From assembly GCA_945881735.1 (NCBI GenBank), contig CAMCVF010000005.1, forward strand, positions 1 through 64,000: a stretch of 64,000 nt of DNA, in the 5' to 3' direction. The notes below the pieces were generated by a model. The model was not told the DNA's origin. It did not search any database and saw only the letters and a list, made by a program, of their open reading frames with translations. The position numbers and the translations under genes are program-made. Position 1 is the first letter of the stretch, and every line of letters begins with the position of its first letter. Positions 7,734 through 16,433 of this stretch are shown piece by piece. This DNA comes from Methylotenera oryzisoli (GTDB lineage: Bacteria > Pseudomonadota > Gammaproteobacteria > Burkholderiales > Methylophilaceae).

Positions 7734-9911
7734 TTAAATCAACCGCCTTGAACGTAAGCTAAGCAACATAAGAATAGTTGCCATCAGTAACATACCCCAC
7801 TCAGAAAGTGTAGGTACGTCTGCATTGTTTTGATTTTCGTCAATTGCTATTGCAAGGTTACTGTCGTTATTTGATACAGTGCTATCAGGTAAATCAGAGG
7901 TTACACTAGATGAAATAGACGTACTCGCAGCTAGGCTATTCCAAGTAAGTTCAATGATGAAAGACTGTGTAGCACCACTCGTTAAGAAATCAACTGAGCA
8001 AGTGACAATATTGCTATTTGATGAACAATCACTGGGTGCGGATATAAAGCTAGCACCAACAGGAATTATTAGAGTCGCCCTAACGTTGGAGGCTGATTGT
8101 GGTCCAGCATTATTTACATTCAGCGTATAACTACTCGTGTTACCTAAGCTAATATTTGTTGGGCCAGATATACTAGAGGATAGATTTGCTTGTGCAGTAG
8201 TATTTAAACTCCAATTTAAATCAACTGCTCCTTCAAGGTTGTTTGCCCCATCCACAGCAAATTGATACTGTGTGCCTGCCACAGCCTGAAAAACTAAGTT
8301 GCTAGTGTTGATGCCTCCGTTGTTATCATTTGCTGACTTTTTGCTTAATGCATTTACGCTTGAACCAGTATATACAGCAAGCAAGGTATCAAAACTACTT
8401 CTCGTGCTTAGAGTCACCTGACCAGACGATGGTGCTGTCCATGCCCACCATATTGAACTGCCACCAATATTATTTGCATGATTAGGCTCTCCATTTTCTT
8501 TGGTACCTAATAAAGTATTTCCGCTAGTACTTCCTGAAGCTCCACTTAAGCTAGTTCGATTTAGAAAAGTGTCATTAGCAGGCCTAGCGGCGGCAACTAA
8601 GTTTAAACGTGGCTTAGCAATACTGTTTCTGGTATCAATCACCGTCACACCGGTGCTTGTTAGGCGTGATTGAGTTTGGGCAAGCGTTTCATTAGGAAAC
8701 GCTGCCCTTAAAACCGCTACAGCTCCGGCAACATGCGGAGCTGCTTCCGAAGTGCCAGCGTAAGTCACCCCAGCTGCAGTAATATAAGCGCCAGGTGCCA
8801 GCATTGTTAAGTAGCTTGCGCTGTTAGAAAAACAAGTGACCTTATCTGCGGCTGTTGTGCTATCTGAGCAACTAGGTGAAGTAGCCCATGTCTGCGAGCC
8901 AACATTTGAATCATAAACTGCACCAACAGAAATAGCCTCTGGCGCGCAAGCAGGGCTTGTTAACCCATCTGTGAATGTAGAGTTGCCAGAAGCGACAACA
9001 ATACTAATTCCCGCATCTTTTGCGTCGGCAATTGGTTTAGTAGACCAATCATTCGAACATGTTGAGGAGTATTTTGTAGAGCCACCTAAACTCATATTGA
9101 TAGCCACAATATTAAGCAACGTTCGATTATCAATAGACCAGTTAATAGCAGCAATAATGTCAGATACAAATGCTCCATTTGAGCTATCAAACACATTGAG
9201 TGCTGCAATTTTTGCACTAGGTGCTACGCCTAATACAATTGCTGATACATTATTGCCATGACTATGATTGGTTGTTGGTGCCGCTGCAAATGAATTTGAA
9301 GCTACTATGCGGCAGGTAGCGGGGGTATTTACCCCAGTACAGGGACTGAATGCAGAATTGCTGATATCTATTCCTGAATCAATCACAGCAACAGTAGCGT
9401 CGTTGCCCAAATATGCTGGATTGACATTACCAACTGCTGTAACACTTGGTTGGTTAATCAAATTCAGACTTTGAGCCAATCCAAAATGCATTTTTTCATT
9501 TAAATATACGGCTTTAACACCCGCAGTAGCCAAAAATGCATCAAGCCCTTGTTTGGTATAAAATCGCTTTAAAGACATTGGAATATGTTTATAGTCTTTA
9601 AGTTGCTGAATATCTTTACGTATGAGCAACTTATTTACTTTATTTTTCAAATCAAGAAATTTATCTGACTTATAACGCAAGATAGTTTCATCATCGATTT
9701 TATTGGCTATCTTCTTCCGCATCCCCTTTGCTGTTTTCTCAATTAAGGTGTCATCGTACTCCACAATTAAATCAATCGCATTACCTTGTGAAAGTTGTTG
9801 CAATGCTTCGGCTGGAGCAGTTGCAGCCAACAACTCGTTTGTAAATAGCATCAACAACTGTGCTAATAATACAAAAGTGACTGAGATTTTATTGATTGTA
9901 GATACCTGCAT
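7734..9911 (-). CDS. Secreted subtilisin-like serine protease with IPTL-CTERM anchor
   Basis: Exported S8-family peptidase of 725 aa. A signal peptide (about 1-30) precedes a ~110-residue inhibitor-like propeptide. The catalytic domain carries Asp178 (AVIDSG), His218 (HSHGNN) and Ser388 (AGTSEAAPHVAG). After it come a PPC-like beta domain (about 445-570), a DUF11-type repeat (about 575-690; NVNNAGPQSASNV) and a C-terminal VPTLSEWGMLLMATILMLL helix with an SRRLI tail. That tail is the IPTL-CTERM sorting signal, a cousin of PEP-CTERM handled by a dedicated exosortase. It probably acts at the cell surface or is released. The gene stands alone, and no sortase gene is in the window. Confidence 0.92.
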   Translation of the reverse strand: MQVSTINKISVTFVLLAQLLMLFTNELLAATAPAEALQQLSQGNAIDLIVEYDDTLIEKTAKGMRKKIANKIDDETILRYKSDKFLDLKNKVNKLLIRKDIQQLKDYKHIPMSLKRFYTKQGLDAFLATAGVKAVYLNEKMHFGLAQSLNLINQPSVTAVGNVNPAYLGNDATVAVIDSGIDISNSAFSPCTGVNTPATCRIVASNSFAAAPTTNHSHGNNVSAIVLGVAPSAKIAALNVFDSSNGAFVSDIIAAINWSIDNRTLLNIVAINMSLGGSTKYSSTCSNDWSTKPIADAKDAGISIVVASGNSTFTDGLTSPACAPEAISVGAVYDSNVGSQTWATSPSCSDSTTAADKVTCFSNSASYLTMLAPGAYITAAGVTYAGTSEAAPHVAGAVAVLRAAFPNETLAQTQSRLTSTGVTVIDTRNSIAKPRLNLVAAARPANDTFLNRTSLSGASGSTSGNTLLGTKENGEPNHANNIGGSSIWWAWTAPSSGQVTLSTRSSFDTLLAVYTGSSVNALSKKSANDNNGGINTSNLVFQAVAGTQYQFAVDGANNLEGAVDLNWSLNTTAQANLSSSISGPTNISLGNTSSYTLNVNNAGPQSASNVRATLIIPVGASFISAPSDCSSNSNIVTCSVDFLTSGATQSFIIELTWNSLAASTSISSSVTSDLPDSTVSNNDSNLAIAIDENQNNADVPTLSEWGMLLMATILMLLSLRSRRLI

Positions 9912-9932
9912 GGAAACTAATTGAATACTTAA

Positions 9933-9956
9933 CTAACTTAATCACTGCTAAGTTAG
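9933..9956. promoter_or_regulatory. Inverted repeat upstream of the protease gene
   Basis: CTAACTTA-N8-TAAGTTAG is a perfect 8-bp inverted repeat, 22 bp upstream of the protease start. It could be an operator or a 5'-UTR hairpin. No binding factor can be named. Confidence 0.35.
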
Positions 9957-10098
9957 TATAAGTTTGTGACACCAGAATTATGAGTGGACTAAATAAAAAT
10001 ATAATGTTGCGTCTTTAATTAAAACAATTTCTTTATTCGTTTATGATGGAGAATGCTTTACATTGGTACTTTATATAATGGATGTAGAATAAAATAGT

Positions 10099-10767
10099 AT
10101 GGTGGCAATATCTAAGCAAAGCTTAAACTGGATTAATCAATTATGGCGCCCTGCGGCGATATTATGGACTACTATTTTACTCATGTATTCAAATGCTACT
10201 ATGGCAATTGAAGAACCAAAATTTACACTCTTAGAAAAAGAACAATCTTTTGAAATTAGACAATATGAGCCTAAATTAATCGCTGAAGTCTTGGTAGATG
10301 GCGACATGAGTGAGGCGTTTAGTAAAGGATTTAAACTGATTGCTGACTTTATCTTTGGAAACAATACAACACAATCCGGTAAGAGTGAAAAAATCAGCAT
10401 GACGGCTCCAGTCGCTGTTAAGCTATCAACTGAGAAAATTTCAATGACGGCGCCTGTAGGATTGCAAAAATCCAATAATCGCTGGAGAGTATATTTTGTA
10501 ATGCCTAGCCAATACACTCTGCAAACACTGCCAAAACCAAACAACCCACAAGTATCGATCAAGCTTGTGCCGGCACAGAAATTCGCAGTCGTTCGATTTT
10601 CTGGGTTGGTGGATGAAGAAAAAATGAATATGAAACTAGCTGAACTCAATCAGTGGATAAAGCGCAAAAACTTTAAAACGCTTAGTAACCCAGAACTCGC
10701 CAGATACAATCCACCATGGACATTACCTTTTTTAAGGCGTAATGAATTATTGGTGGAAGTGGAATAA
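10099..10767 (+). CDS. SOUL family heme-binding protein, exported
   Basis: SOUL/HBP family protein of 222 aa with an N-terminal hydrophobic export segment (about 17-36) followed by the SOUL fold. Family features seen are FEIRQYEPKLIAEV (about 50-63), two KISMTAPV repeats that form the characteristic loop region, YFVMPSQYTL and AVVRFSGLVDEEK, and a C-terminal ARYNPPWTLPFLRRNELLVE. Bacterial SOUL proteins are presumed to bind heme or tetrapyrroles; the physiological role is not settled. It is monocistronic and divergent from the protease gene, with about 190 bp between the two starts. Confidence 0.88.
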   Translation: MVAISKQSLNWINQLWRPAAILWTTILLMYSNATMAIEEPKFTLLEKEQSFEIRQYEPKLIAEVLVDGDMSEAFSKGFKLIADFIFGNNTTQSGKSEKISMTAPVAVKLSTEKISMTAPVGLQKSNNRWRVYFVMPSQYTLQTLPKPNNPQVSIKLVPAQKFAVVRFSGLVDEEKMNMKLAELNQWIKRKNFKTLSNPELARYNPPWTLPFLRRNELLVEVE

Positions 10768-11094
10768 AACACTAAATTTTAAAGTTCAAAACCATTCCGG
10801 TAGGCGCATAATATACCTGAACACTTAGAACCTACCCATACGTCGCACGCAAAAGTCTTCTTTAAAGAAAATAAATCCCTCGACTTTTTTGAGGGGGCGG
10901 GGATGCGAATTCTGACCTACTCGTTACCACGGTGCGCACAGGCGAAGCTTTTTGCAGCGTGGATTCAGCCCACCCACAGAAAATTTTTTGGTCATAGGAT
11001 GCTTCGCGGAAAAAGCATACTTTAAAAAAGTTTTCGCAAAAATAAGAAGGCGAGTAGGACAATTATGCTCGATTCTCAATGCGCAACTCAAAAT
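10768..11094. other. Intergenic region between the SOUL gene and the tRNA remnant
   Basis: A hairpin CCCTC-N9-GAGGG lies at 10870-10893 and may terminate the SOUL transcript, although it lacks a clear T-run. Short open frames exist on both strands at 10862-11163, but they overlap each other, run into the tRNA remnant and have no recognisable protein features, so I treat them as noise. Confidence 0.35.
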
Positions 11095-11122
11095 AAAAAA
11101 GGGCCCAGATTTTTCCGAGTCC
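11095..11122 (-). terminator. Weak rho-independent terminator behind the split tRNA copy
   Basis: Read on the minus strand: GGACTCGG, a six-base loop, CTGGGCCC, then a run of T. The stem has one A/C mismatch and two G-T pairs. It sits directly behind the tRNA 3' half, where a tRNA terminator is expected. Confidence 0.5.
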
Positions 11123-11131
11123 TTTATTTTG

Positions 11132-11175
11132 GTGGCCACCCTGTGAGTCGAACACAGTGTCAACGGATTATGAGT
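11132..11175 (-). pseudogene. 3' half of a split tRNA-Ile2(CAU) copy
   Basis: The minus strand reads ACTCATAATCCGTTGACACT, then GTGTTCGACTCACAGGGTGG, then CCACC: anticodon loop with CAT, 3' anticodon stem, T-arm and acceptor 3' strand. The T-arm is identical to that of the intact gene at 11936-12229. The fragment stops exactly at the anticodon stem. The missing 5' half is at 12375-12417. The joined molecule would be a cloverleaf with one acceptor mismatch (C5:T68). Confidence 0.75.
11166..11175. repeat. 10-bp direct repeat GATTATGAGT, left copy (candidate att core / TSD)
   Basis: GATTATGAGT here and at 12375-12384 is the only overlap between the two tRNA halves. Removing 11176-12384 rebuilds a full tRNA with no base missing or added. 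This is what a target duplication or a recombinase crossover core in the anticodon loop would leave. Confidence 0.6.
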
Positions 11176-11336
11176 AGCTTCAATAAATAATCGCGTTCTT
11201 TTATAGTTATTGCCTTTAAGTTCTTGTTCTAAAATAGCAACCCATTAAAAAAACAAAGGACGTATATTTTAGTATGGACTAATTTGAAGGAACTTTTTGT
11301 CTAGGCAAATAGACCAATGTAATTCAATTAATCCGC

Positions 11337-11789
11337 ATGCACATTTTTATCCATTTATGTGTATCGATAGCCAAAAGCTTTAGGAGAATTAAATTGTTAC
11401 AACAAGTATGCGCCATCGGTATGATGGTTGGTTTATTTATTAGCTCAATTGCTTCAGCAAACAACCATACTCAAAATGTATTGTTATTGCAAAAGCAATA
11501 TCTGAATCAAGTCAATCAGTGTAGTTCGATTGCATCCTTTAGTCGCTTAATCAATGTCGCATTAAAACCTAGCCATCCCAACGAAAGAAGCTTAGTGGCA
11601 ATGACAGTAGAAGAAATGATTTTAAACAATCCCACTTGTTTCGTTGAGGCATCTGTCAAGCTAGGTAAAGCTAAATGTGAATTGATAGAAGATATGTTTA
11701 TACGTGAGCCCCATTTTAATCCTCGAGATAATCTAAAAGAATCATTGGCAAGTACACGACTATTTAAGCAATCGTGTTTTGCTAGCTAG
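11337..11789 (+). CDS. Hypothetical exported protein, possible cargo of the tRNA insertion
   Basis: 150-aa protein of unknown function. A hydrophobic segment (VCAIGMMVGLFISSIASA, about 25-42) looks like a signal peptide with a cleavage site after ASA. Starts further in (Met28 or Met29) would give a normal short signal peptide but lack a positive n-region, so the true start is unclear. The mature part has five cysteines (NQCSS, NPTCF, AKCEL, QSCFAS), which would suit periplasmic disulfides. It lies inside the segment that separates the two tRNA halves, and a strong hairpin follows it. I do not recognise the family. Confidence 0.6.
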   Translation: MHIFIHLCVSIAKSFRRIKLLQQVCAIGMMVGLFISSIASANNHTQNVLLLQKQYLNQVNQCSSIASFSRLINVALKPSHPNERSLVAMTVEEMILNNPTCFVEASVKLGKAKCELIEDMFIREPHFNPRDNLKESLASTRLFKQSCFAS

Positions 11790-11894
11790 TATTTCTAAAC
11801 ATAAACTTTTTACAGTTTAAATGCTTTTTAACCGCGTTAAATATGGTTAAAAAATTCATTTATACTCTCGTTTAGGATTTTGGAAAATAACTAT

Positions 11895-11932
11895 AAAAAA
11901 GCTACCTAGTGATCCCTCACTAGGTAGCTTTA
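11895..11932. terminator. Bidirectional rho-independent terminator
   Basis: A perfect 15-bp stem (AAAGCTACCTAGTGA at 11898-11912 paired with 11917-11931) with a 4-base loop and T/A runs on both sides. On the minus strand it immediately follows the tRNA-Ile2 3' end. On the plus strand it lies about 110 bp after the 150-aa gene. Confidence 0.85.
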
Positions 11933-11935
11933 TTT

Positions 11936-12229
11936 TGGTGGCCCCTCTGTGAGTCGAACACAGTACCAACGGATTCTGGTTTGTGACGGTTTCCCGCCTC
12001 CCTGGACTATGCCTTCACCATACCAATCATGACGATTGCTTTAGGTGGGTGCCGTCTAGTCTCTACACGTTCAACAAGCATTTCTTACTTGTTGCTTCGC
12101 TCGGCATTGCCTTGTGCATTGCTGCCGTTAGGTTTCACCGAATTTGACACCATCCCATACGCAGTTTCCTATCGTATGGCACATTTACATATGAGTCCGC
12201 TGCTCTAACCAAGCATGAGCTAAGGGGCC
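11936..12229 (-). tRNA. tRNA-Ile2(CAU), interrupted by a group I intron, CCA encoded
   Basis: Exon 1 is 12191-12229 and exon 2 is 11936-11975. The spliced 79-nt RNA folds well: acceptor GGCCCCT/AGGGGCC perfect, D-arm GCTC/GAGC with an 11-nt loop, anticodon arm GCGGA-CTCATAA-TCCGT (one G-T pair), T-arm CTGTG-TTCGACT-CACAG perfect, and CCA encoded. The GGCCCCTTAGCTC start and CAT anticodon match tRNA-Ile2, which needs TilS lysidinylation to read AUA. This identity is also the host of the Azoarcus intron. Elongator Met is less likely because its acceptor usually differs. The terminator is at 11895-11932, and rpoD lies upstream on the same strand. Confidence 0.9.
11976..12190 (-). ncRNA. Group I (IC3-like) self-splicing intron in the tRNA-Ile2 anticodon loop
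   Basis: The 215-bp insert lies directly after the CAT anticodon. On the minus strand it shows a 5'-splice-site guide GTG able to pair with exon CAT, P2 (CCATACG/CGTATGG capped by GAAA), P3 GGTGTC with GGCACC, the core AAATTCGGTGAAACC, and P7 GACTA/TAGTC within GAGACTAGACGGCACC and GAAGGCATAGTCCAGGGAG. It ends CAAACCAG, placing a terminal G at the 3' splice site. The core closely follows what I know of the Azoarcus sp. BH72 tRNA-Ile intron. No homing endonuclease ORF is present. Confidence 0.92.
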
Positions 12230-12244
12230 TTAAACTTTAATTTG

Positions 12245-12298
12245 CTTCCACGGTTTTTGAAACTTTACTTCCACAAAACTGTGGAAGCACTGTGGAAG
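12245..12298. repeat. Cluster of four CTTCCAC/GTGGAAG motifs
   Basis: CTTCCAC occurs at 12245-12251 and 12268-12274, and its reverse complement at 12281-12287 and 12292-12298. The central pair forms a hairpin (CTTCCAC-N6-GTGGAAG). Spaced short repeats beside a tRNA end resemble arm-type integrase sites, but no integrase gene is present, so this is inference. Confidence 0.45.
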
Positions 12299-12374
12299 CA
12301 ATTTTTACTACTTTTTATAAAACTAAGTTATTGATTTATATATACTTTATTACCTAAACACAACTTCTTGAATA

Positions 12375-12417
12375 GATTATGAGTCCGCTGCTCTAACCAA
12401 GCATAAGCTAGGGGGCC
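12375..12417 (-). pseudogene. 5' half of a split tRNA-Ile2(CAU) copy
   Basis: The minus strand reads GGCCCCCTAGCTTATGCTTG, then GTTAGAGCAGCGGACTCATA, then ATC: acceptor 5' strand, D-arm with the same 11-nt loop as the intact gene, anticodon stem and loop. Sequence identity to a tRNA stops right after GATTATGAGT (plus-strand view). It complements the 3' half at 11132-11175. The upstream side (12418-12438) is the short gap to rpoD. Confidence 0.75.
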
Positions 12418-12438
12418 GTAAGCTTTATCAAATTAGAA

Positions 12439-14373
12439 TTAATCTTGACCTGTTTCTAAGAAGCTACGTAGTCTTTCAGAGCGAGTTGGATGACGTAGTT
12501 TACGCAACGCTTTCGCTTCAATTTGGCGAATACGTTCACGCGTTACATCAAACTGTTTGCCTACTTCCTCTAGCGTATGGTCTGTATTCATTTCAATACC
12601 AAAGCGCATACGCAGCACTTTTGCTTCACGTGGTGTTAATGATTCAAGCACTTCACTCGTTGCATCGCGCAGGCTGGCATACACAGCCGCATCCATTGGC
12701 GCTAGCGTTGTGTTGTCCTCAATAAAGTCACCGAGGTGAGAATCTTCATCATCACCAATTGGGGTTTCCATTGAAATAGGTTCTTTGCTGATTTTTAGGA
12801 TTTTACGAATCTTATCTTCTGGCATTTCCATTTTTTCAGCAAGCAAAGCTGGGTCTGGCTCTACGCCAGTTTCTTGCAGAATCTGACGGCTGATACGATT
12901 CATTTTGTTAATCGTTTCAATCATGTGCACAGGGATACGAATGGTACGTGCTTGGTCAGCAATTGAACGGGTAATCGCTTGGCGAATCCACCATGTTGCG
13001 TAGGTTGAAAACTTGTAACCGCGACGGTATTCAAACTTATCTACTGCTTTCATCAAGCCAATATTGCCTTCTTGAATCAGATCCAAGAATTGCAAACCAC
13101 GGTTGGTGTACTTTTTGGCAATCGAAATCACCAAACGCAAGTTGGCTTCAATCATTTCACGTTTGGCACGGCGCGCACGCGCTTCCCCCGTAGTCATCTG
13201 CTTGTTGATTTCTTTAAGCTCTTTAATCGGAATGCCAACTTTAATTTGCAAAGCGATTAAACGATCTTGCTGGTCGATAATAGAGTGTCTGTAACGGGTT
13301 AATTTTTCAATATAAGGTTTATCAAAACCTAACTCAGTATCCAACCAAGTTAAATTGATTTCATTACCTGGAAAGCTTTTAATGAAGTGTGGGCGTGGCA
13401 TACCCGATTTATCCACACAAAAATCCATCACCTTACGCTCATGGCCTCGAACTTCATCAACCAAACCGCGCACTTGTTCACACAATGCTTCTACTTGTTT
13501 GGCTGAGAATCTGAACGCGGTTAGCTCTTCTAGTATGGCTTCATGCAGTTTTTTGTAGTCTGCATCTTGCGAGCCTTTTTGCTCACGAATCATGTTCATT
13601 TGTATGTTGGCTTTACGAATAATCGCAAAGCGTTTTAATACTTCTTGTTTTAGCTTGGCTAAGGCCTCAGCTGAAATGGCTGCTGCTTTGGCGCCATCTT
13701 CATCCTCGCCGTCATCCAAATCCTCCTCGGCACTTGCCTCTGCCGCCATGGCGTCATCTAAACCAATATCGGTATCAATTAAGCCATCAACTAAATCATC
13801 TACACTGATTTCGTCTTTTTCAACTTTGTCCACCATGTCCAATAATTGGGCGATTGTAGTTGGGCAAGCAGCAATTGCCTGCACCATGTGCTTCAGGCCA
13901 TCTTCAATACGTTTGGCGATTTCAATTTCGCCTTCACGTGTCAGCAAATCTACCGTTCCCATTTCCCGCATATACATACGTACAGGGTCGGTGGTACGAC
14001 CAAACTCAGAATCCACTGTAGCCAGTGCCGCTTCTGCTTCTTCTACCGCATCTTCATCGGTAACAGGTGGTGGTGCATCAGACATTAATAATACTTCAGC
14101 ATCAGGCGCCTCTTCGTACACCTGAATACCCATATCGTTGATTAAACCGATAATGCCATCAATTTGCTCAGAATCCTGAGTATCATCGGGCAGATGGTCA
14201 TTGATTTCGGCATAGGTTAAATAGCCGCGCTCTTTACCTAAAATAATGAGAGACTTTAAGCGGGTACGGCGCGCTTCTGCATCTAGCGCTTGCGCAACTG
14301 GGTCGAGTGCAGCTTCTGCCGCCAGCTTATTGCGCTCTTTTTCTAATGTTTTATCTGATTTTGGTCTGGCCAT
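12439..14373 (-). CDS. rpoD: RNA polymerase primary sigma factor RpoD (sigma-70)
   Basis: Housekeeping sigma factor of 644 aa, the normal size for proteobacterial RpoD. Region 1.1 is N-terminal. Region 1.2 reads [11 protein letters not shown] (about 130-140). A long non-conserved insert rich in Asp/Glu follows, then regions 2.1-2.4 ([37 protein letters not shown]), region 3 ([13 protein letters not shown]) and region 4.2 helix-turn-helix ([20 protein letters not shown]). It is the last gene of the rpsU-dnaG-rpoD macromolecular synthesis cluster, 233 bp downstream of dnaG. I see no terminator between its stop and the tRNA remnant. Confidence 0.98.
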   Translation of the reverse strand: MARPKSDKTLEKERNKLAAEAALDPVAQALDAEARRTRLKSLIILGKERGYLTYAEINDHLPDDTQDSEQIDGIIGLINDMGIQVYEEAPDAEVLLMSDAPPPVTDEDAVEEAEAALATVDSEFGRTTDPVRMYMREMGTVDLLTREGEIEIAKRIEDGLKHMVQAIAACPTTIAQLLDMVDKVEKDEISVDDLVDGLIDTDIGLDDAMAAEASAEEDLDDGEDEDGAKAAAISAEALAKLKQEVLKRFAIIRKANIQMNMIREQKGSQDADYKKLHEAILEELTAFRFSAKQVEALCEQVRGLVDEVRGHERKVMDFCVDKSGMPRPHFIKSFPGNEINLTWLDTELGFDKPYIEKLTRYRHSIIDQQDRLIALQIKVGIPIKELKEINKQMTTGEARARRAKREMIEANLRLVISIAKKYTNRGLQFLDLIQEGNIGLMKAVDKFEYRRGYKFSTYATWWIRQAITRSIADQARTIRIPVHMIETINKMNRISRQILQETGVEPDPALLAEKMEMPEDKIRKILKISKEPISMETPIGDDEDSHLGDFIEDNTTLAPMDAAVYASLRDATSEVLESLTPREAKVLRMRFGIEMNTDHTLEEVGKQFDVTRERIRQIEAKALRKLRHPTRSERLRSFLETGQD

Positions 14374-14606
14374 GCCTGATCCTATTCTATGAGACTACTT
14401 CTATGATTTCGGCGCATCGTCACCATCAAACTTATTGGTCGTGACGAATAACCCTAAATTATACCTTAAAAAGCTCAGAATTTTAAGCAAAATATGCCGT
14501 ATTGTGATATGACGCGTTTTGCTGATGAGCTAACAGGCTAATTTAACTACTTTTTTTAGGGTCCTATTTTGAGGCTAGACTTTGGGTTAACTGTTTCACC
14601 AACTGG

Positions 14607-16352
14607 CTATTTTTTTGCGGTCAAACTCTTCAGCATTTCACGTTCTTCGCTTGTTAAAGCACTTAATGGCTTCTCTTTTAAGGTATCTAGCATACCACCT
14701 TCATGCTTTTGCTGTCTCGCCTCCACTAATTGGGTACAAGCACCCGCAAATTCAAGCTTAAAGTCTAAACTTTCGTCTAATAGCTGCAGTTCACGCTGTA
14801 ACTCACGTAATAATCTCAATTCTATTTGTGGCTCAATAGTATGTAATAACGCCGCTGGCTTGGATTGTGGTTGCTGTAGTGCAGCATTCACAACCGCTTT
14901 CAATAAAATGTCTTGCTCACTAAATCCTAGCCCAAAATTGAGATGCTCAGGCTTAGCTAAACTTGGCTGCATCATCAACATCAATACAAAGCGTTTCTCA
15001 ATAGACAGCGGCGCGCGTGATTGTTTTTGCGTAGCTTTGGCAGGGGCTTTGTTGGACGCTGGCAGTTTCAACAAACTTTGCATTTCTGCATCCGTTACGT
15101 CGGCCATTTCCGCAACGCGCTTACGTAATAACAACGAAAACCTTGGCGCTACAATTTTCCGTAAAATTGGCTCTGCTTCGTTTAAAAACTTCACTTTATC
15201 CTCTTGCGAATTAAGCGGGTTTTGCTCGCTTAAATGCGCAATAATATATTGCGAAAGCGGCATGGCATTTTGCATTTCCAGCTCAAATTTCTCTTTACCA
15301 AATTCGCGCACATAGCTATCCGGGTCATGCTCTTTGGGTAGAAATAAAAAGCGCAATTTTAAGCCATCAGTTAAAGCAGGTAGGGCATTAATAGCAGCTC
15401 GCCAGGCAGCATTGCGGCCTGCATTGTCGCCGTCAAAACAAAATACAATTTCATCGGTTTGACGCATTAGTTTGGTGATATGAAACGGCGTAGTAGCCGT
15501 ACCCAGAGCAGCTACCGCATACTCAATACCGTATTGTGCCAGCGCCACCACATCCATATAACCTTCAACTACCAGCACACGCCCTGCATCGCGAATCGTG
15601 CGCCGTGCCATAAATAAACCGTACAACTCATGGCCCTTTTGAAATAAGGGCGTTTCAGGAGAGTTGTAATATTTGGGCGTATCTTCTGGGTTAATAACGC
15701 GCCCACCAAATCCAATTACTTGACCTTTTTGATCATGAATGGGGAACACAATACGGTCACGAAAACGGTCGTAACGACGACCTTGCTCATTCTCAACAAC
15801 CAAACCTGCGGTTTGTAATGCTTCATTTTCGTAATTCGAAAATACTTCTTGTAAGTTCTGCCAACCCGCAGGAGCGTAACCAATTTGGAATTTGGCCGCA
15901 ATCACACCGCTTAAACCACGCCCTTTTAAATAATCAATCGCGCGGTCTGATTTTTTTAATTCCGCTTTGTAATAATTGGCAGCTTGTTGCAAGGTTTCTT
16001 GTAAGCCTAGCTTAATAGTTTTGTTTTGCTCATCTGCCTCGCGTGAAGCGGGTGTTGAGTCCTGCTGCGGCACAATCATGCCTACATTTTTGGCCAAATC
16101 ATGAATGGCTTCTACAAAACTTAAGCCCGCGTATTCCATCAAGAATCCAATGGCCGTGCCATGCGCACCACAGCCAAAGCAGTGATAAAACTGTTTGCTT
16201 GGGCTTACAGTAAAGCTGGGAGATTTTTCGTTGTGAAATGGGCAACAGGCAGAATAATTAGCACCCGCTTTTTTAAGCGGTACGCTTTTATCAATCACAT
16301 CGACAATATCGACGCGGTTGAGTAGGTCTTGAATAAAACTGTCAGGAATCAA
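14607..16352 (-). CDS. dnaG: DNA primase DnaG
   Basis: Makes RNA primers at the replication fork, working with DnaB. At 581 aa it has the N-terminal zinc-binding domain (CPFHNEK, FHCF-like YHCFGCG, about residues 37-62), the catalytic core with the EGYMD TOPRIM Glu and the DGDNAGRNA Asp pair, and a C-terminal DnaB-interaction domain. It belongs to the macromolecular synthesis cluster, between yqeY and rpoD. A rho-independent hairpin upstream (16437-16456) separates it from the rpsU-DUF3144-yqeY part. A large open frame on the opposite strand is only a shadow. Confidence 0.98.
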   Translation of the reverse strand: MIPDSFIQDLLNRVDIVDVIDKSVPLKKAGANYSACCPFHNEKSPSFTVSPSKQFYHCFGCGAHGTAIGFLMEYAGLSFVEAIHDLAKNVGMIVPQQDSTPASREADEQNKTIKLGLQETLQQAANYYKAELKKSDRAIDYLKGRGLSGVIAAKFQIGYAPAGWQNLQEVFSNYENEALQTAGLVVENEQGRRYDRFRDRIVFPIHDQKGQVIGFGGRVINPEDTPKYYNSPETPLFQKGHELYGLFMARRTIRDAGRVLVVEGYMDVVALAQYGIEYAVAALGTATTPFHITKLMRQTDEIVFCFDGDNAGRNAAWRAAINALPALTDGLKLRFLFLPKEHDPDSYVREFGKEKFELEMQNAMPLSQYIIAHLSEQNPLNSQEDKVKFLNEAEPILRKIVAPRFSLLLRKRVAEMADVTDAEMQSLLKLPASNKAPAKATQKQSRAPLSIEKRFVLMLMMQPSLAKPEHLNFGLGFSEQDILLKAVVNAALQQPQSKPAALLHTIEPQIELRLLRELQRELQLLDESLDFKLEFAGACTQLVEARQQKHEGGMLDTLKEKPLSALTSEEREMLKSLTAKK

Positions 16353-16433
16353 AATGTATCTGCAACATCGATTGTAATTGCTGCCAAAATTGGATGATAA
16401 ACAATTTAATGATTTTAACTTAATTTAGAAAAC

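Noticed and set aside
10862-11163. Overlapping short open frames on both strands upstream of the tRNA remnant
   Set aside because: They contradict each other, run into tRNA sequence and show no protein-like features.
13592-14125. 177-codon open frame on the plus strand inside rpoD
   Set aside because: Antisense shadow of the Asp/Glu/Ala-rich RpoD insert; Ser-rich low complexity and no RBS.
14569-15315. 248-codon open frame on the plus strand inside dnaG
   Set aside because: It lies wholly antisense to a certain DnaG gene, has a Ser/Cys-rich composition typical of a codon shadow and no family features.
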